A stretch of DNA of 64,000 nucleotides from an uncultured Pelagibacteraceae bacterium (lineage in GTDB: Bacteria > Pseudomonadota > Alphaproteobacteria > Pelagibacterales > Pelagibacteraceae): NCBI GenBank assembly GCA_902565325.1, contig CACFEM010000001.1, positions 4,393 through 68,392 of the forward strand, written 5' to 3'. The translations under genes were made by a program, and so were the position numbers. Shown one piece after another: positions 34,646 through 43,663 of this stretch (positions are counted from its first letter, which is position 1; every line of letters begins with the position of its first letter). Under the pieces are notes generated by a model. The model did not search any database and had not been told where the DNA came from. It worked only from the letters and a program-made list of their open reading frames with translations.

Positions 34646-34740
34646 CCCCGCTCAAGTCCAATTATATAAACTTGTTAAATTTATATAAAGAATTTTTTTT
34701 TATATACATGTTAAGTTTTTTCACTTATTTGTAGAAAAAA

Positions 34741-35652
34741 ATGCTTTCAAACAAAGAAATTGTCTGTCCAAATAATTTATTAGATTTAGCTCATAAAAAA
34801 AAAGGAGTTAAAGTTGCAGTTGTAAATGCTGGCAAACCCTTGCCTATGCTATCCGTTCAAGACGCTGTTAATGAAAATTTAATTGAGCCTATATTTATTG
34901 GTCATGAAGTAGAAATTCAAAAATGCGCTGAAGATATTAAATGGGATATTTCAAAATATGAGCTTATTCATGAACCAGTGGAAAATGATACTGCTAAAAT
35001 TGCAGCTAAATTAGCAAGTGAAGGTAAGGTGCAAATAATCGTTAAAGGCCATATTCATACAGATGTTTTGATGAAAGAAGTGCTTAAACGTGAATATAAT
35101 TTGCTAGGAAAAACAAGATTAACTCATATCTGGCATATGACTATCGGTAAAGATGATAAGCCATTAATTATTACTGATGGAGCATTAAATGTTTTACCAA
35201 ATGTTAAAACAAAAATGCATATTCTTAAGAATGTCGTTAATTTTTCAAATAGAATAGGAATAGAAAGACCAAAAGTATCCGTATTATCTGCAACTGAAGA
35301 GGTTTTAGAAAGTGTCCCAAGTTCTATTGAGGCTGCAGAAATAACAAAATTAGCCAAAGAAGAAAATTTAAGTGCTGACGTTTTTGGTCCTCTAGCGTTC
35401 GATAATAGTATTTCAAAAAAATCTGCTGCAATTAAAGGAATTAAAAATTTGGTTGCTGGTGAGGCAGATGTGCTGTTAGTACCAAGTGTAGAAACTGGAA
35501 ATGCTTTGGTGAAAATGCTGATATATTTTAATGGAGCATGCGCCGCAGGAGTTGTGGTAGGTGGAAAAGTACCAGTCGTTATAACAAGTAGATCTGATGA
35601 AGCTCAAGCGCGTTTAGCTTCAATTGCAGCTGCAGTTGTAGCCTTAGACTAA
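34741..35652 (+). CDS. Phosphate acetyl/butyryltransferase-family protein
   Basis: A 303-residue protein of the PTA/PTB family. It has KVAVVNAGKPLPMLSVQDAV at the start, VKGHIHTDVLMKEVLKREYN in the middle, and a C-terminal SRSDEAQARLASIAAAVVAL typical of the family. It probably transfers an acyl group between phosphate and CoA. In sulfonate degraders Pta converts the acetyl phosphate released by sulfoacetaldehyde acetyltransferase (Xsc) to acetyl-CoA, which would suit this context, but no xsc gene is present in the window. Not long enough to be the multi-domain Pta. Confidence 0.75.
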   Translation: MLSNKEIVCPNNLLDLAHKKKGVKVAVVNAGKPLPMLSVQDAVNENLIEPIFIGHEVEIQKCAEDIKWDISKYELIHEPVENDTAKIAAKLASEGKVQIIVKGHIHTDVLMKEVLKREYNLLGKTRLTHIWHMTIGKDDKPLIITDGALNVLPNVKTKMHILKNVVNFSNRIGIERPKVSVLSATEEVLESVPSSIEAAEITKLAKEENLSADVFGPLAFDNSISKKSAAIKGIKNLVAGEADVLLVPSVETGNALVKMLIYFNGACAAGVVVGGKVPVVITSRSDEAQARLASIAAAVVALD

Positions 35653-35711
35653 ATGTTTCATTGAATTTCAATAAAAATTCATTTAAATAAACTGAAATTT
35701 AAAGGAGAGAA

Positions 35712-36998
35712 ATGGCAATCACATACTTAAAAAAATCACCAAAAACATCATCAACAGACGACACTAAAACAAGAGAAATAGTTGAAAATATTTTAAAAGA
35801 CATTGAGACTAGCAAAGAAGAAGGTTGTAAAGAGCTTTCTAAAAAGTTTGATAAATATGAAGGTGATGTAATTGTTTCAAAAGAAAAAATTGAAGAAATA
35901 AAAAAAAATTTAGATCAAAAAACTAAAGATGATATTCAGTTCTCTCACGAAAGAGTTAGAAAATTTGCTGAAGCACAATTAAAAAATTATGGCCAAGACT
36001 TTGAAGTTGAATTATCTGATGGTTTATTTGCTGGACAAAAACTTATTCCAGTAAATACAGCTGGTTGTTATGTCCCAGCAGGAAGATATGCTCATATAGC
36101 TTCTGCTGTAATGAGTGTAACAACAGCAAAAGTTGCTGGGGTTAAAAATATTTTAGTTTGCAGTTCACCAAAACCTGGGGTTGGAGTACATCCATCAATT
36201 GTTTATACAGCTGACTTATGCGGAGCTGATGTAATAATGAATTTGGGTGGTGTGCAAGCTATAGCAGCAATGACTAATGGTTTATTTGGAAATGCACCTG
36301 CAGATATTTTAGTTGGTCCTGGTAACCAATTTGTTGCTGAAGCAAAAAGAATTTTATTTGGAAAAGTTGGTATAGATTTATTTGCAGGACCAACAGAAAT
36401 TGCGGTTATTGCAGATGAAACTGCTGATCCTGAAATGGTTGCATATGATTTAGTTGGACAAGCAGAACACGGTTACAATTCTCCAGCTTGGCTGTTTACT
36501 AAAAGTAAAAAAGTTGCAGATTATGTTATGCAAAGAGTTCCAGAATTAATTGCAGATTTACCAGATCTTCCAAGAGAAAATTCAGGTGCAGCATGGAGAG
36601 ATTATGGTGAAGTAATTCTTTGTGATACTGATGAAGAAATTGCTAAAGTTAGTGATGAATACGCTCCAGAACATTTAGAAGTCCAAACTAAAAATTTACA
36701 ATGGTATCACGACAGATTAAAAAATTATGGATCTTTATTCATTGGTGAAGAAACAACAGTTGCTTATGGAGACAAATGTTCAGGAACAAATCACATTCTA
36801 CCAACAAAAGGTGCTGGTAGATATACTGGTGGTTTGTTTGTTGGAAAATTTATTAAAACATTAAGTTTCCAGAGAATGAGTAAAGCAGCTACAAAAGAAG
36901 TCGGTGCTGCTTGTGCAAGAATTTCTAGATACGAGGGAATGGAAGCGCATGCCAGAACTGGTGATGTAAGACTAAGAAAATACGGTTTTCAAAACTAA
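35712..36998 (+). CDS. hpsN: HpsN-like sulfopropanediol 3-dehydrogenase (HisD family)
   Basis: A 428-residue member of the histidinol dehydrogenase fold: AGCYVPAGRYAHIASAVMSV, VGPGNQFVAEAKRILFGKVG, FAGPTEIAVIADETADPEMV and GQAEHGYNSPAWLF, with catalytic Glu/His residues retained. The pattern GCYVPAGRYAHIASAVMSVT resembles the HpsN branch, which oxidises (R)-dihydroxypropanesulfonate to (R)-sulfolactate, more than true HisD. No histidine genes are nearby, while a sulfolactate-type dehydrogenase is 3.2 kb upstream. Preceded by AAAGGAG. Confidence 0.75.
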   Translation: MAITYLKKSPKTSSTDDTKTREIVENILKDIETSKEEGCKELSKKFDKYEGDVIVSKEKIEEIKKNLDQKTKDDIQFSHERVRKFAEAQLKNYGQDFEVELSDGLFAGQKLIPVNTAGCYVPAGRYAHIASAVMSVTTAKVAGVKNILVCSSPKPGVGVHPSIVYTADLCGADVIMNLGGVQAIAAMTNGLFGNAPADILVGPGNQFVAEAKRILFGKVGIDLFAGPTEIAVIADETADPEMVAYDLVGQAEHGYNSPAWLFTKSKKVADYVMQRVPELIADLPDLPRENSGAAWRDYGEVILCDTDEEIAKVSDEYAPEHLEVQTKNLQWYHDRLKNYGSLFIGEETTVAYGDKCSGTNHILPTKGAGRYTGGLFVGKFIKTLSFQRMSKAATKEVGAACARISRYEGMEAHARTGDVRLRKYGFQN

Positions 36999-37016
36999 TA
37001 ACTTTAAGGATTAAAA

Positions 37017-37382
37017 ATGAAAAAATTCGATGATTTAATGAGTGTGGGGAATGAAATAGAAAATATTACTGCTGAGGATGCAAAAAAAAAATTAAACGAT
37101 CCTAATGTTCAATTTATTGATGTAAGAGATAAAGATAGTTTTTCTAAAGGCACAATAGGAAATGCCATACACATGGACAGAGGATTGCTTGAATTTTATT
37201 TAGCAGAGGGAAGTCCTTTAGAAAATGATATTTTTAAAAATAATCCAGACAAAGAGTTTGTAGTTTTTTGTGGTTTAGGTGGTCAAGGTACACTTGCTAC
37301 AAAAACGATGAAAGACATGGGCGTCAAAAATGTTAAGAACATAACTGGCGGAATGTCTGAGTGGGATAAAATAAAAGATTAA
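37017..37382 (+). CDS. Rhodanese-domain protein
   Basis: A 121-residue single rhodanese domain: ITAEDAKKKLNDPNVQFIDV with the conserved RDKDSFSKGTIGNAIHMDRG, and the active-site loop VVFCGLGGQGTLATKTM with the sulfur-carrying Cys. Located 18 bp after hpsN on the same strand, so co-transcribed. It may handle reduced sulfur from sulfonate breakdown, but a general sulfurtransferase role is equally likely. Its 3' end overlaps the convergent hydrolase gene by 4 bp. Confidence 0.85.
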   Translation: MKKFDDLMSVGNEIENITAEDAKKKLNDPNVQFIDVRDKDSFSKGTIGNAIHMDRGLLEFYLAEGSPLENDIFKNNPDKEFVVFCGLGGQGTLATKTMKDMGVKNVKNITGGMSEWDKIKD

Positions 37383-38641
37383 TTTTTATTTAACTTTAAA
37401 TCTAAATATAAAGCTGCTGACCAAGAAAAATTATTTGCGCCCATTGGTTTGCCATTTTTGCAACTGTAATATTCGTGAAATCCTTTTTTTTCTACCAACC
37501 TAATAGTGCTTTGTTTAATTTTTTTTGAATATTTTTCGTCCTTATTAATTAGACCCTTGCACATAAACCAATTACAATTAACCCATACAGGTCCTCTCCA
37601 ATAACGTTTTTCTTCAAAGCTTTTGTGATTAGGTTTTATTGAAGAAAAGAAATATTTTTCTTTTACGTTATGTTTTTTTAAGTTTTTGATTAAAACATCA
37701 TTTATCTTATGATTATTAATATCGGCAAACAGCACTAAGTAATTTGTTATAGATGGGACTAATATTTTTTTTTTATTTCTTAAATCAAATGAAAAGAAAG
37801 TACCTTTTTTTTTATCAAAAAATCTTAAAATATTTCTCTCAGTGAGTTTTACATAATTAATTATCTTAGAGCTATCTAGATTAAATTTTTTTAAAAGTAT
37901 GATTAAATCTTTATTAGCTTTAAGAAATATAGAGTTAAATCCAATATCAACGACATTGAACAATGCAGTATTGAATATTTTTTTTGGATTATACTTCTTT
38001 TTTCTTAGATCATTTTTAATCGTTACATACCTATCATAATCAATATTTAAAGGTCTATGTTCTGGATTAACAACTTTATTATCAGCTCTTTTGTATTTTA
38101 TATTTTTTTCAATTTTAACTTTACTCATTGGTCCATCCCAAAGTGAAGAATTGTCATAGCCACTTTCCCACGGATGAAGTATTGATACCAAACCAGTTTT
38201 TTTGGGATCTCTATATTTAATAAACCATTCATGAGATTTTTTAATTTTAATTATAAATTTTTTAATTTCTTTTATTTGTTTTTTTGTAATTTTATTTTTA
38301 TCTATGATTTGTTTTAAAATACTTGCAAGTACTGGTGGTTGAGTTATCCCAGAAGAACGAACTTTGTTTCCACAATTCCAAGCCGTATGATTAGGATAAT
38401 AATTTGTATCTGTATTATGAAATAATATATGTGGAACCATTCCATCTTTCCATTGTCCATCTAAAAGTGTCTTAATTTCTTTTAATGCAAAATTTAAATT
38501 AAAATAAGAATATCCTAATGCAATAAATGCTGAATCCCAGTTCCATTGAGCAGGATAAAGTTTGTTATTTGTCGGTAAGGTATATCCTCTTTTCCTATTT
38601 CCAATTAATATTTTTTGAGCATTTTTAATAAACCTAATCAT
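37379..38641 (-). CDS. GH63/MGH1-like glycoside hydrolase, cytoplasmic
   Basis: A 420-residue (alpha/alpha)6-barrel-type hydrolase. Motifs include YPAQWNWDSAFIALGYSYFN near residue 28-47, LHPWESGYDNSSLWDG near 180 and YWRGPVWVNCNWFMCKGL near 345, all typical of the GH63-like mannosylglycerate/glucosylglycerate hydrolase group. No signal peptide, so it acts on an imported glycoside. It is the last gene of the carbohydrate importer operon, sharing one base with the permease stop. Candidate substrates are glucosylglycerate, mannosylglycerate, glucosylglycerol or trehalose-like compounds. Confidence 0.75.
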   Translation of the reverse strand: MIRFIKNAQKILIGNRKRGYTLPTNNKLYPAQWNWDSAFIALGYSYFNLNFALKEIKTLLDGQWKDGMVPHILFHNTDTNYYPNHTAWNCGNKVRSSGITQPPVLASILKQIIDKNKITKKQIKEIKKFIIKIKKSHEWFIKYRDPKKTGLVSILHPWESGYDNSSLWDGPMSKVKIEKNIKYKRADNKVVNPEHRPLNIDYDRYVTIKNDLRKKKYNPKKIFNTALFNVVDIGFNSIFLKANKDLIILLKKFNLDSSKIINYVKLTERNILRFFDKKKGTFFSFDLRNKKKILVPSITNYLVLFADINNHKINDVLIKNLKKHNVKEKYFFSSIKPNHKSFEEKRYWRGPVWVNCNWFMCKGLINKDEKYSKKIKQSTIRLVEKKGFHEYYSCKNGKPMGANNFSWSAALYLDLKLNKN

Positions 38642-39834
38642 TATCCTTTAACACTTCCAGCTGTTAAACCGCTAACTAGATATTTTTCAAAATAAACAAA
38701 TATAAATAATACTGGTAATGTAACAACAACTGACCCTGCCATTAAATATTGTCTTGGCGTTTCTGCATCTCCACTTAGGTATTGAATAGCTCTTGATAAT
38801 GTAAATGAATTTGGATTATCTAAGAACATTAAAGAAAATAAAAATTCATTCCAAGCAATCATAAAAACATACAAAGCAACAGATGAAATAGCTGGAATAC
38901 TTAGTGGAATTATAATTTTTGTAATAATTCCAAACCAACTTAATTTATCTAATATTGCAGCTTCCTCTAATTCTTTTGGTATACTTTTGAAGTATCCTTG
39001 TAACATATAAATAGCTACAGGGAGTGTTGTTGCTGTATACACAATTAATAAACCCTCTATTGAATTACGTAAACCTAATTGACTAAATATTGTATACAAC
39101 GGAATAACAAGAACGATTGCAGGAAACATATATATTATAAGTATAGATGTAGATAAAAATGTTTTTCCAAAGAAATTTAATCTTGCAACTGCATAAGCTG
39201 CAGGTATTGCAAAAAGAAGAGTGATAATAACTGTACCGACAGAAACAATTGTACTGATCACAATATATTTTCCAAATTTATAAGATTTAAAAATTACAAA
39301 ATAAGATTTAAATAAATCTTTTATATCTTGGCCAAAATTTATACTAAAATCTAAAGGGTTCACTAACAATGCTATTTGTGTTTTAAAACTTGTTACTAAC
39401 ATCATGTAAAATGGAAAAAGTATTACAAATGAAAAAAATAAAATTCCAAATAGAGTTAAAAAATCAAATAAAATTACTTGAGTAGAGTGCTCTTCTTTTA
39501 AACTTATAAAAGTATATTTACTAATTTTATTAATAAAAAAATATAATATTAAAAATATGACCACATTATACCAAATTGGTAATTTTTGAATTAAGTAACC
39601 ATCACAAAAAACGAATATGGAAGAAAAAATTATTGATTTATAAATTGATTTAATTCTGTCACCTATTCCCAAGTGAGCTAATGATATTAAAAGACCAAAC
39701 ATAAAAATGATTTCGATATTAAAGCTATTAATACTTAAACCTTGCAATGTTGCTAATATCTTCCAAATAGAAATTAAAAAAATTAAGAAAAAAGTAGATA
39801 TCAACGAAAATAGTATTGTGTTTTTAATTCTCAT
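38641..39834 (-). CDS. Carbohydrate ABC transporter permease (MalG type, N-terminally extended)
   Basis: A 397-residue inner-membrane protein. The C-terminal 270 residues are MalG-like, with LDKLSWFGIITKIIIPLSIP as the EAA loop and a final VSGLTAGSVKG typical of the family. The first 130 residues add about four hydrophobic segments, longer than the usual 280-residue MalG. It works with the permease encoded upstream. The start ATG at 39834 would overlap the restored 3' end of that gene. Confidence 0.88.
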   Translation of the reverse strand: MRIKNTILFSLISTFFLIFLISIWKILATLQGLSINSFNIEIIFMFGLLISLAHLGIGDRIKSIYKSIIFSSIFVFCDGYLIQKLPIWYNVVIFLILYFFINKISKYTFISLKEEHSTQVILFDFLTLFGILFFSFVILFPFYMMLVTSFKTQIALLVNPLDFSINFGQDIKDLFKSYFVIFKSYKFGKYIVISTIVSVGTVIITLLFAIPAAYAVARLNFFGKTFLSTSILIIYMFPAIVLVIPLYTIFSQLGLRNSIEGLLIVYTATTLPVAIYMLQGYFKSIPKELEEAAILDKLSWFGIITKIIIPLSIPAISSVALYVFMIAWNEFLFSLMFLDNPNSFTLSRAIQYLSGDAETPRQYLMAGSVVVTLPVLFIFVYFEKYLVSGLTAGSVKG

Positions 39835-39854
39835 CTACTCTTTTTCCTAAAAGT

Positions 39855-41084
39855 TTAAAATAAAAAAAACATAAACATTAAAAGCAATACAACTATTACT
39901 ATTGATACAGCTGAGCCCATTCCAATATCTGATATTGCAAAACCTTGTTGATAAACATTTATTGGTAAAGTTCTTGTTCCTGATGCACCTCCAGTTAATA
40001 AAAAGACGTCCTCAAATTTATTAAAATTCCATATAAATCTAATCATGAATAAAATTGAAATTACTGCAGTAATTTGGGGAAGTGTAATATTAAAAAATTT
40101 TTGAAAGGGACTAGCACCATCAACATCAGCTGCCTCATATAATTCTTTTGGAATAGCTTGGAGTCTTGCTAGAATAAATAAAAAGGCTAGAGGGAAATAC
40201 CTCCAAATTTCGAACATTATAACTGTTGTAAGTGCTAACCTTAATTTAAAATCAAAACCTAAAATACTAATTTCAATATATTTTTGTCCAAGAAGATTTA
40301 TTGGGGTTTCAATAATTTGATAATTTAATAATAAACTATTTAAGGTACCACTATTAGGGTCTAGTAAAAGTTCCCAAGTGTAAGCTAAAGCAACTACTGG
40401 GGCAACATATGGGAAAAGAAGAACACTTCTCATGAATGTTCTTCCATAAAATTTTTGATTAACCATCTGAGCGGTTAAAATACCGAATACTATTGAGCCA
40501 ACAGTTCCAAAAAATGTGTAATAAAAAGTTGTTAGTAGTAAATCTACAAATTCATTTTCAAACAAAACTTTTTTAAAATTTTTGAGAGTAAAGTTGGTAT
40601 TAAGCAATATATTTTCAGATTTCCCATCTAATTTTGGTTTAATAGATTTTAGACTTTTTTTATCTATTTTTGATCCATCATTTGTTGCAAATATTACTTG
40701 AAAATTTTCCCTATATTTAGCTGGCCAATTTCCAAATTCACATTTTAAGTTATATTTTTTAAAAGAACATCTTGGATCTAAATTTTCAATTTCAAAATTT
40801 TTTGGAAACCTATCTTGAAATGAAACATCTCTAATTTCTTGAATTAATGAACTATTTCTTAACTTATATAATATTTTAATTTTAGAAGGTTCATCAGAAA
40901 TAGATTTTACAATTTTTTTTGCTCTTGGTTCTGGAATTCGAATATCCTTTAATTCAACCTCTTTAAAACTAATCCAAATATTTGCAAAAATCGGAAATAA
41001 AATTATTGAAAATACTAAAAGTACTGCAGGTAGTGTTAGTATATATGCAGTTTTTTTTTCTGTATTTGCTAAAGTATCATTCAT
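39855..41084 (-). CDS. Carbohydrate ABC transporter permease (MalF type), 3' end probably frameshifted
   Basis: A 409-residue permease with an N-terminal span, about 110 hydrophilic residues in a periplasmic insertion, and the MalF core with EAADVDGASPFQKFFNITLP as EAA loop. The C-terminus stops abruptly inside the last membrane span (VVLLLMFMFFLF). A T8 run precedes the stop; with one T fewer the frame would continue as FFYFKLLGKRVDEN and end at 39824-39826, overlapping the next gene by 11 bp. That is the normal end for such permeases. The ATG abuts the stem-loop at 41086-41119, leaving no ribosome binding site. Confidence 0.85.
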   Translation of the reverse strand: MNDTLANTEKKTAYILTLPAVLLVFSIILFPIFANIWISFKEVELKDIRIPEPRAKKIVKSISDEPSKIKILYKLRNSSLIQEIRDVSFQDRFPKNFEIENLDPRCSFKKYNLKCEFGNWPAKYRENFQVIFATNDGSKIDKKSLKSIKPKLDGKSENILLNTNFTLKNFKKVLFENEFVDLLLTTFYYTFFGTVGSIVFGILTAQMVNQKFYGRTFMRSVLLFPYVAPVVALAYTWELLLDPNSGTLNSLLLNYQIIETPINLLGQKYIEISILGFDFKLRLALTTVIMFEIWRYFPLAFLFILARLQAIPKELYEAADVDGASPFQKFFNITLPQITAVISILFMIRFIWNFNKFEDVFLLTGGASGTRTLPINVYQQGFAISDIGMGSAVSIVIVVLLLMFMFFLF

Positions 41085-41085
41085 A

Positions 41086-41119
41086 AAAAAAGCGGATAAT
41101 TTATATTATCCGCTTTTTT
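41086..41119 (-). terminator. Intercistronic stem-loop between binding-protein and permease genes
   Basis: A perfect stem (AGCGGATAAT with ATTATCCGCT, extended by A/T pairs) with a 4-nt loop is flanked by an A-run and a T-run, so it would work as a terminator on either strand. It lies between the binding-protein stop (41132) and the permease ATG, which begins one base after it. Read-through must occur for the permeases to be made. Confidence 0.8.
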
Positions 41120-41131
41120 AAAAAATTTAAA

Positions 41132-42463
41132 TTAATTGAATTTAGCTAATGATTTGTTAATCATATCAACAGCTTCATCGACATCGATTTGATCATCAAT
41201 ATAAAGTCTAGTAATTCTATTTATAAATTGAGAATTTATGACTTTTGAGGCTCTTGATAGTTCGCCTTCTTTAACACCCCATCTATTTGCAGTATCTAAA
41301 CCAGCTACAATGTTATTAATAACATCTGGGTCATATAGATCTGATAAAGGAGCTTTTCTATCAACTCCAACAGGTAGTTTACTCCAAGCTTTTGTGAAAG
41401 CCTCAGGGTCACTAGAATTTCCTCTTCTTACTGGAAATTTACCTTCTGGAGCTATCGATAAAGTGCTTGTGTAACCTTCATCCATTGAGTACATAATAAA
41501 TTGTTTAGCTTCATCTGTATCAGCATCAGCTGTTATACCAAAATATCTAACATCTGCCCATGCAGCACCCTTCTTATTACTAGGTCCACTAAAATTAGTA
41601 ATGAAACCAGTTTTAGAAGCCAGCTCAGGTGATGTTGGGTCACTGTTAATTGTTGGTGGAGCCGAGTCTCTTAAACCTGCAAGCTCATCCATGATAAATG
41701 GAGACCAAATTATCATTGGAGTTTTCCCTGCAAAGTAAAGTGCTCTAGATTGTTTCCAGTACAATTCACCTGGAGGACTTGCTTTAGCAATTACTTTATA
41801 AAACTCTAATGCTTCTTTAAGTTTTTTACCTTGTTTCTTGATACCACCCTTTTTAACAATATTAACCCCATTTGCTAAAAGAACGTGTTCTAAAACCTGA
41901 CTCATGAAATTTTCATCAGTTTTAGTTGCAGCAACAAAACCAAACATTCCGTTTTGTTTTGATAGCTTCTCAACAGCAGCTACAATGTTTGCATAGCTTG
42001 TTGGTGGTGCTAAATCTGCATTTTCAAAAAGGTCTTTTCTATAAACAACCATTTGTGTCCATCCATCAACTGGAACGGCTGCAATTTTTGAACCTTTTTT
42101 TGCCATGTTAAGTGCACCTGGTGCAAATGTATCTTTGCCTAATTCTTTAACAACATCGTTGTTAGCATCTACATCTAATATTCCTGCTTCAGCCCATGGC
42201 AATACATATTGTAAAGTATGATAGATCACATCTGGTAAGTCACCTGCTGCTGCTGCAGCTGTAGCTCTAGTTCCCAAATCTTTTTCTTCAACCGGTATCA
42301 CATCTACTTTAATACCTGTTTTAGCTTCAAAAGCTTTAGCCATTTCCTCTTGCTTAGCCATTCGAGCAGGCTGAACTTCTGTAGTCCAAAACTTTATGTC
42401 TGCGTAAACAATATTCGAAATAAAAAACGAAATTACGCATAACATCTTTATTATATTTTTCAT
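41132..42463 (-). CDS. Carbohydrate ABC transporter binding protein
   Basis: A 443-residue family 1 solute-binding protein with signal peptide (IKMLCVISFFISNIVYAD), then IKFWTTEVQPARMAKQEEMA, AFEAKTGIKVDVIPVEEKDL and DLPDVIYHTLQYVLPWAEAG, the common MalE/UgpB-like pattern. A strong ribosome site (AGGAGGGG) precedes the ATG. An inverted repeat at 42526-42542 upstream may be an operator. The downstream permease pair and hydrolase suggest a disaccharide or glycosylated osmolyte. Confidence 0.9.
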   Translation of the reverse strand: MKNIIKMLCVISFFISNIVYADIKFWTTEVQPARMAKQEEMAKAFEAKTGIKVDVIPVEEKDLGTRATAAAAAGDLPDVIYHTLQYVLPWAEAGILDVDANNDVVKELGKDTFAPGALNMAKKGSKIAAVPVDGWTQMVVYRKDLFENADLAPPTSYANIVAAVEKLSKQNGMFGFVAATKTDENFMSQVLEHVLLANGVNIVKKGGIKKQGKKLKEALEFYKVIAKASPPGELYWKQSRALYFAGKTPMIIWSPFIMDELAGLRDSAPPTINSDPTSPELASKTGFITNFSGPSNKKGAAWADVRYFGITADADTDEAKQFIMYSMDEGYTSTLSIAPEGKFPVRRGNSSDPEAFTKAWSKLPVGVDRKAPLSDLYDPDVINNIVAGLDTANRWGVKEGELSRASKVINSQFINRITRLYIDDQIDVDEAVDMINKSLAKFN

Positions 42464-42525
42464 TTCCCCTCCTATTTATACTCAAACTATATTAAAATGA
42501 TTCTATTTAGCAAAGACAAGACTGA

Positions 42526-42542
42526 CACATATCAGGTATGTG
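42526..42542. promoter_or_regulatory. Palindromic operator-like site upstream of the sugar-binding-protein gene
   Basis: CACATATCAGGTATGTG is a 17-bp interrupted palindrome with seven of eight base pairs matched, 63 bp upstream of the binding-protein ATG. Such symmetry suits a LacI-type or related repressor. No LacI gene is present in the window, so the assignment is tentative. Confidence 0.4.
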
Positions 42543-42606
42543 ATTGGTTCATGTTAATTATTCAAAAAAATGGTAAATATTTGAAATTAGTCAATTATAG
42601 GTTGTG

Positions 42607-43662
42607 TTATGATTTTACTCTTTTTCCATTTTCATCAAAAATAAAAATGTCATTTAGGTCAAAACCTATGGAACTTCCTATTTCAACATTGCTTGGAATT
42701 TTCGCGCTTAATTGGTGTTCATCTTTTTTCATGTATACAATTTTTTCATTACCAAGGTTTTCAATTAATTCTATTTCAGGATTAAAAGTAAATTTTGTAT
42801 TCTGAACTGATTTTAAATGTTCAGGTCTAATACCCACAAAATGTTTTGATTTTTTTAATTTTAAATTATTAAATTGAATTTCGTTACCTAACAATTTAAT
42901 TGTGTTTTCCGAAACAACATTTTCCTCGTTTACTTCTAAAATATTCATTTTGGGAGTGCCTATAAATTGTGCAACAAAAATATTTGCTGGATCATTATAA
43001 ATTTCCTCAGGAGTACCAACTTGTTCAATATTTCCCTGATTTAAAATAACTATTCGGTCTGCTAAAGTCATAGCTTCAACTTGGTCATGAGTCACATAAA
43101 TCATATTAGTTTTGATCTGGTTGTGTAATTTAGATATTTCAACCCTCATTTCAGCTCTTAATGCTGCATCTAAGTTCGACAAAGGTTCGTCAAATAAAAA
43201 TATCTTTGGATTTCTTGTAATAGCTCTTCCTATCGCCACTCTTTGTCTTTGACCTCCAGATAATTGTTTTGGTTTTCGCTCTAATAGCTCTTCAATTTTT
43301 AAAATTTTTGCAGCCTGCATTACCTTTGTGTTGATTTCTTCCTTTGGTCTTTTTTCAATTTTTAAACCAAAAGACATATTTTCATAAACATTCATATGAG
43401 GATAAAGAGCGTAAGATTGAAAAACCATTGCAGTTTGACGTTTCGAAGGATGAAGTTCATTAATTTTTTGATCATTAATAAAAATTTCACCTTCGTCTAT
43501 TTTTTCTAATCCGGCAATCATTCTTAGAAGAGTTGATTTTCCACATCCAGATGGTCCAACTAATACAAGAAACTCATCTTCTTTACCTAAAAGATTAAAA
43601 TCTGTGATTATTTTATTAGATCCAAATGATTTGTGTACTCCAGTAAATTTTATGTTAGCCAT
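42607..43662 (-). CDS. Carbohydrate ABC transporter ATPase (UgpC/MsmK type)
   Basis: A 351-residue ATPase: Walker A GPSGCGKSTLL, signature LSGGQRQRVAIGRA, Walker B IFLFDEPLSNLD, and a C-terminal OB/TOBE domain from about residue 240, as in MalK. It follows the SnoaL-type protein gene by one base and is the only such ATPase in the 37-52 kb region. It may therefore energise both neighbouring carbohydrate-type importers. Confidence 0.92.
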   Translation of the reverse strand: MANIKFTGVHKSFGSNKIITDFNLLGKEDEFLVLVGPSGCGKSTLLRMIAGLEKIDEGEIFINDQKINELHPSKRQTAMVFQSYALYPHMNVYENMSFGLKIEKRPKEEINTKVMQAAKILKIEELLERKPKQLSGGQRQRVAIGRAITRNPKIFLFDEPLSNLDAALRAEMRVEISKLHNQIKTNMIYVTHDQVEAMTLADRIVILNQGNIEQVGTPEEIYNDPANIFVAQFIGTPKMNILEVNEENVVSENTIKLLGNEIQFNNLKLKKSKHFVGIRPEHLKSVQNTKFTFNPEIELIENLGNEKIVYMKKDEHQLSAKIPSNVEIGSSIGFDLNDIFIFDENGKRVKS

Positions 43663-43663
43663 T

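Noticed and set aside
35712..36998. Histidinol dehydrogenase of histidine synthesis
   Set aside because: Motif pattern and sulfonate neighbours favour the HpsN branch and no other his genes are adjacent.
42497..42805. 102-codon plus-strand frame over the ATPase gene end
   Set aside because: Largely antisense to a well-supported ATPase, with no family match or ribosome site.
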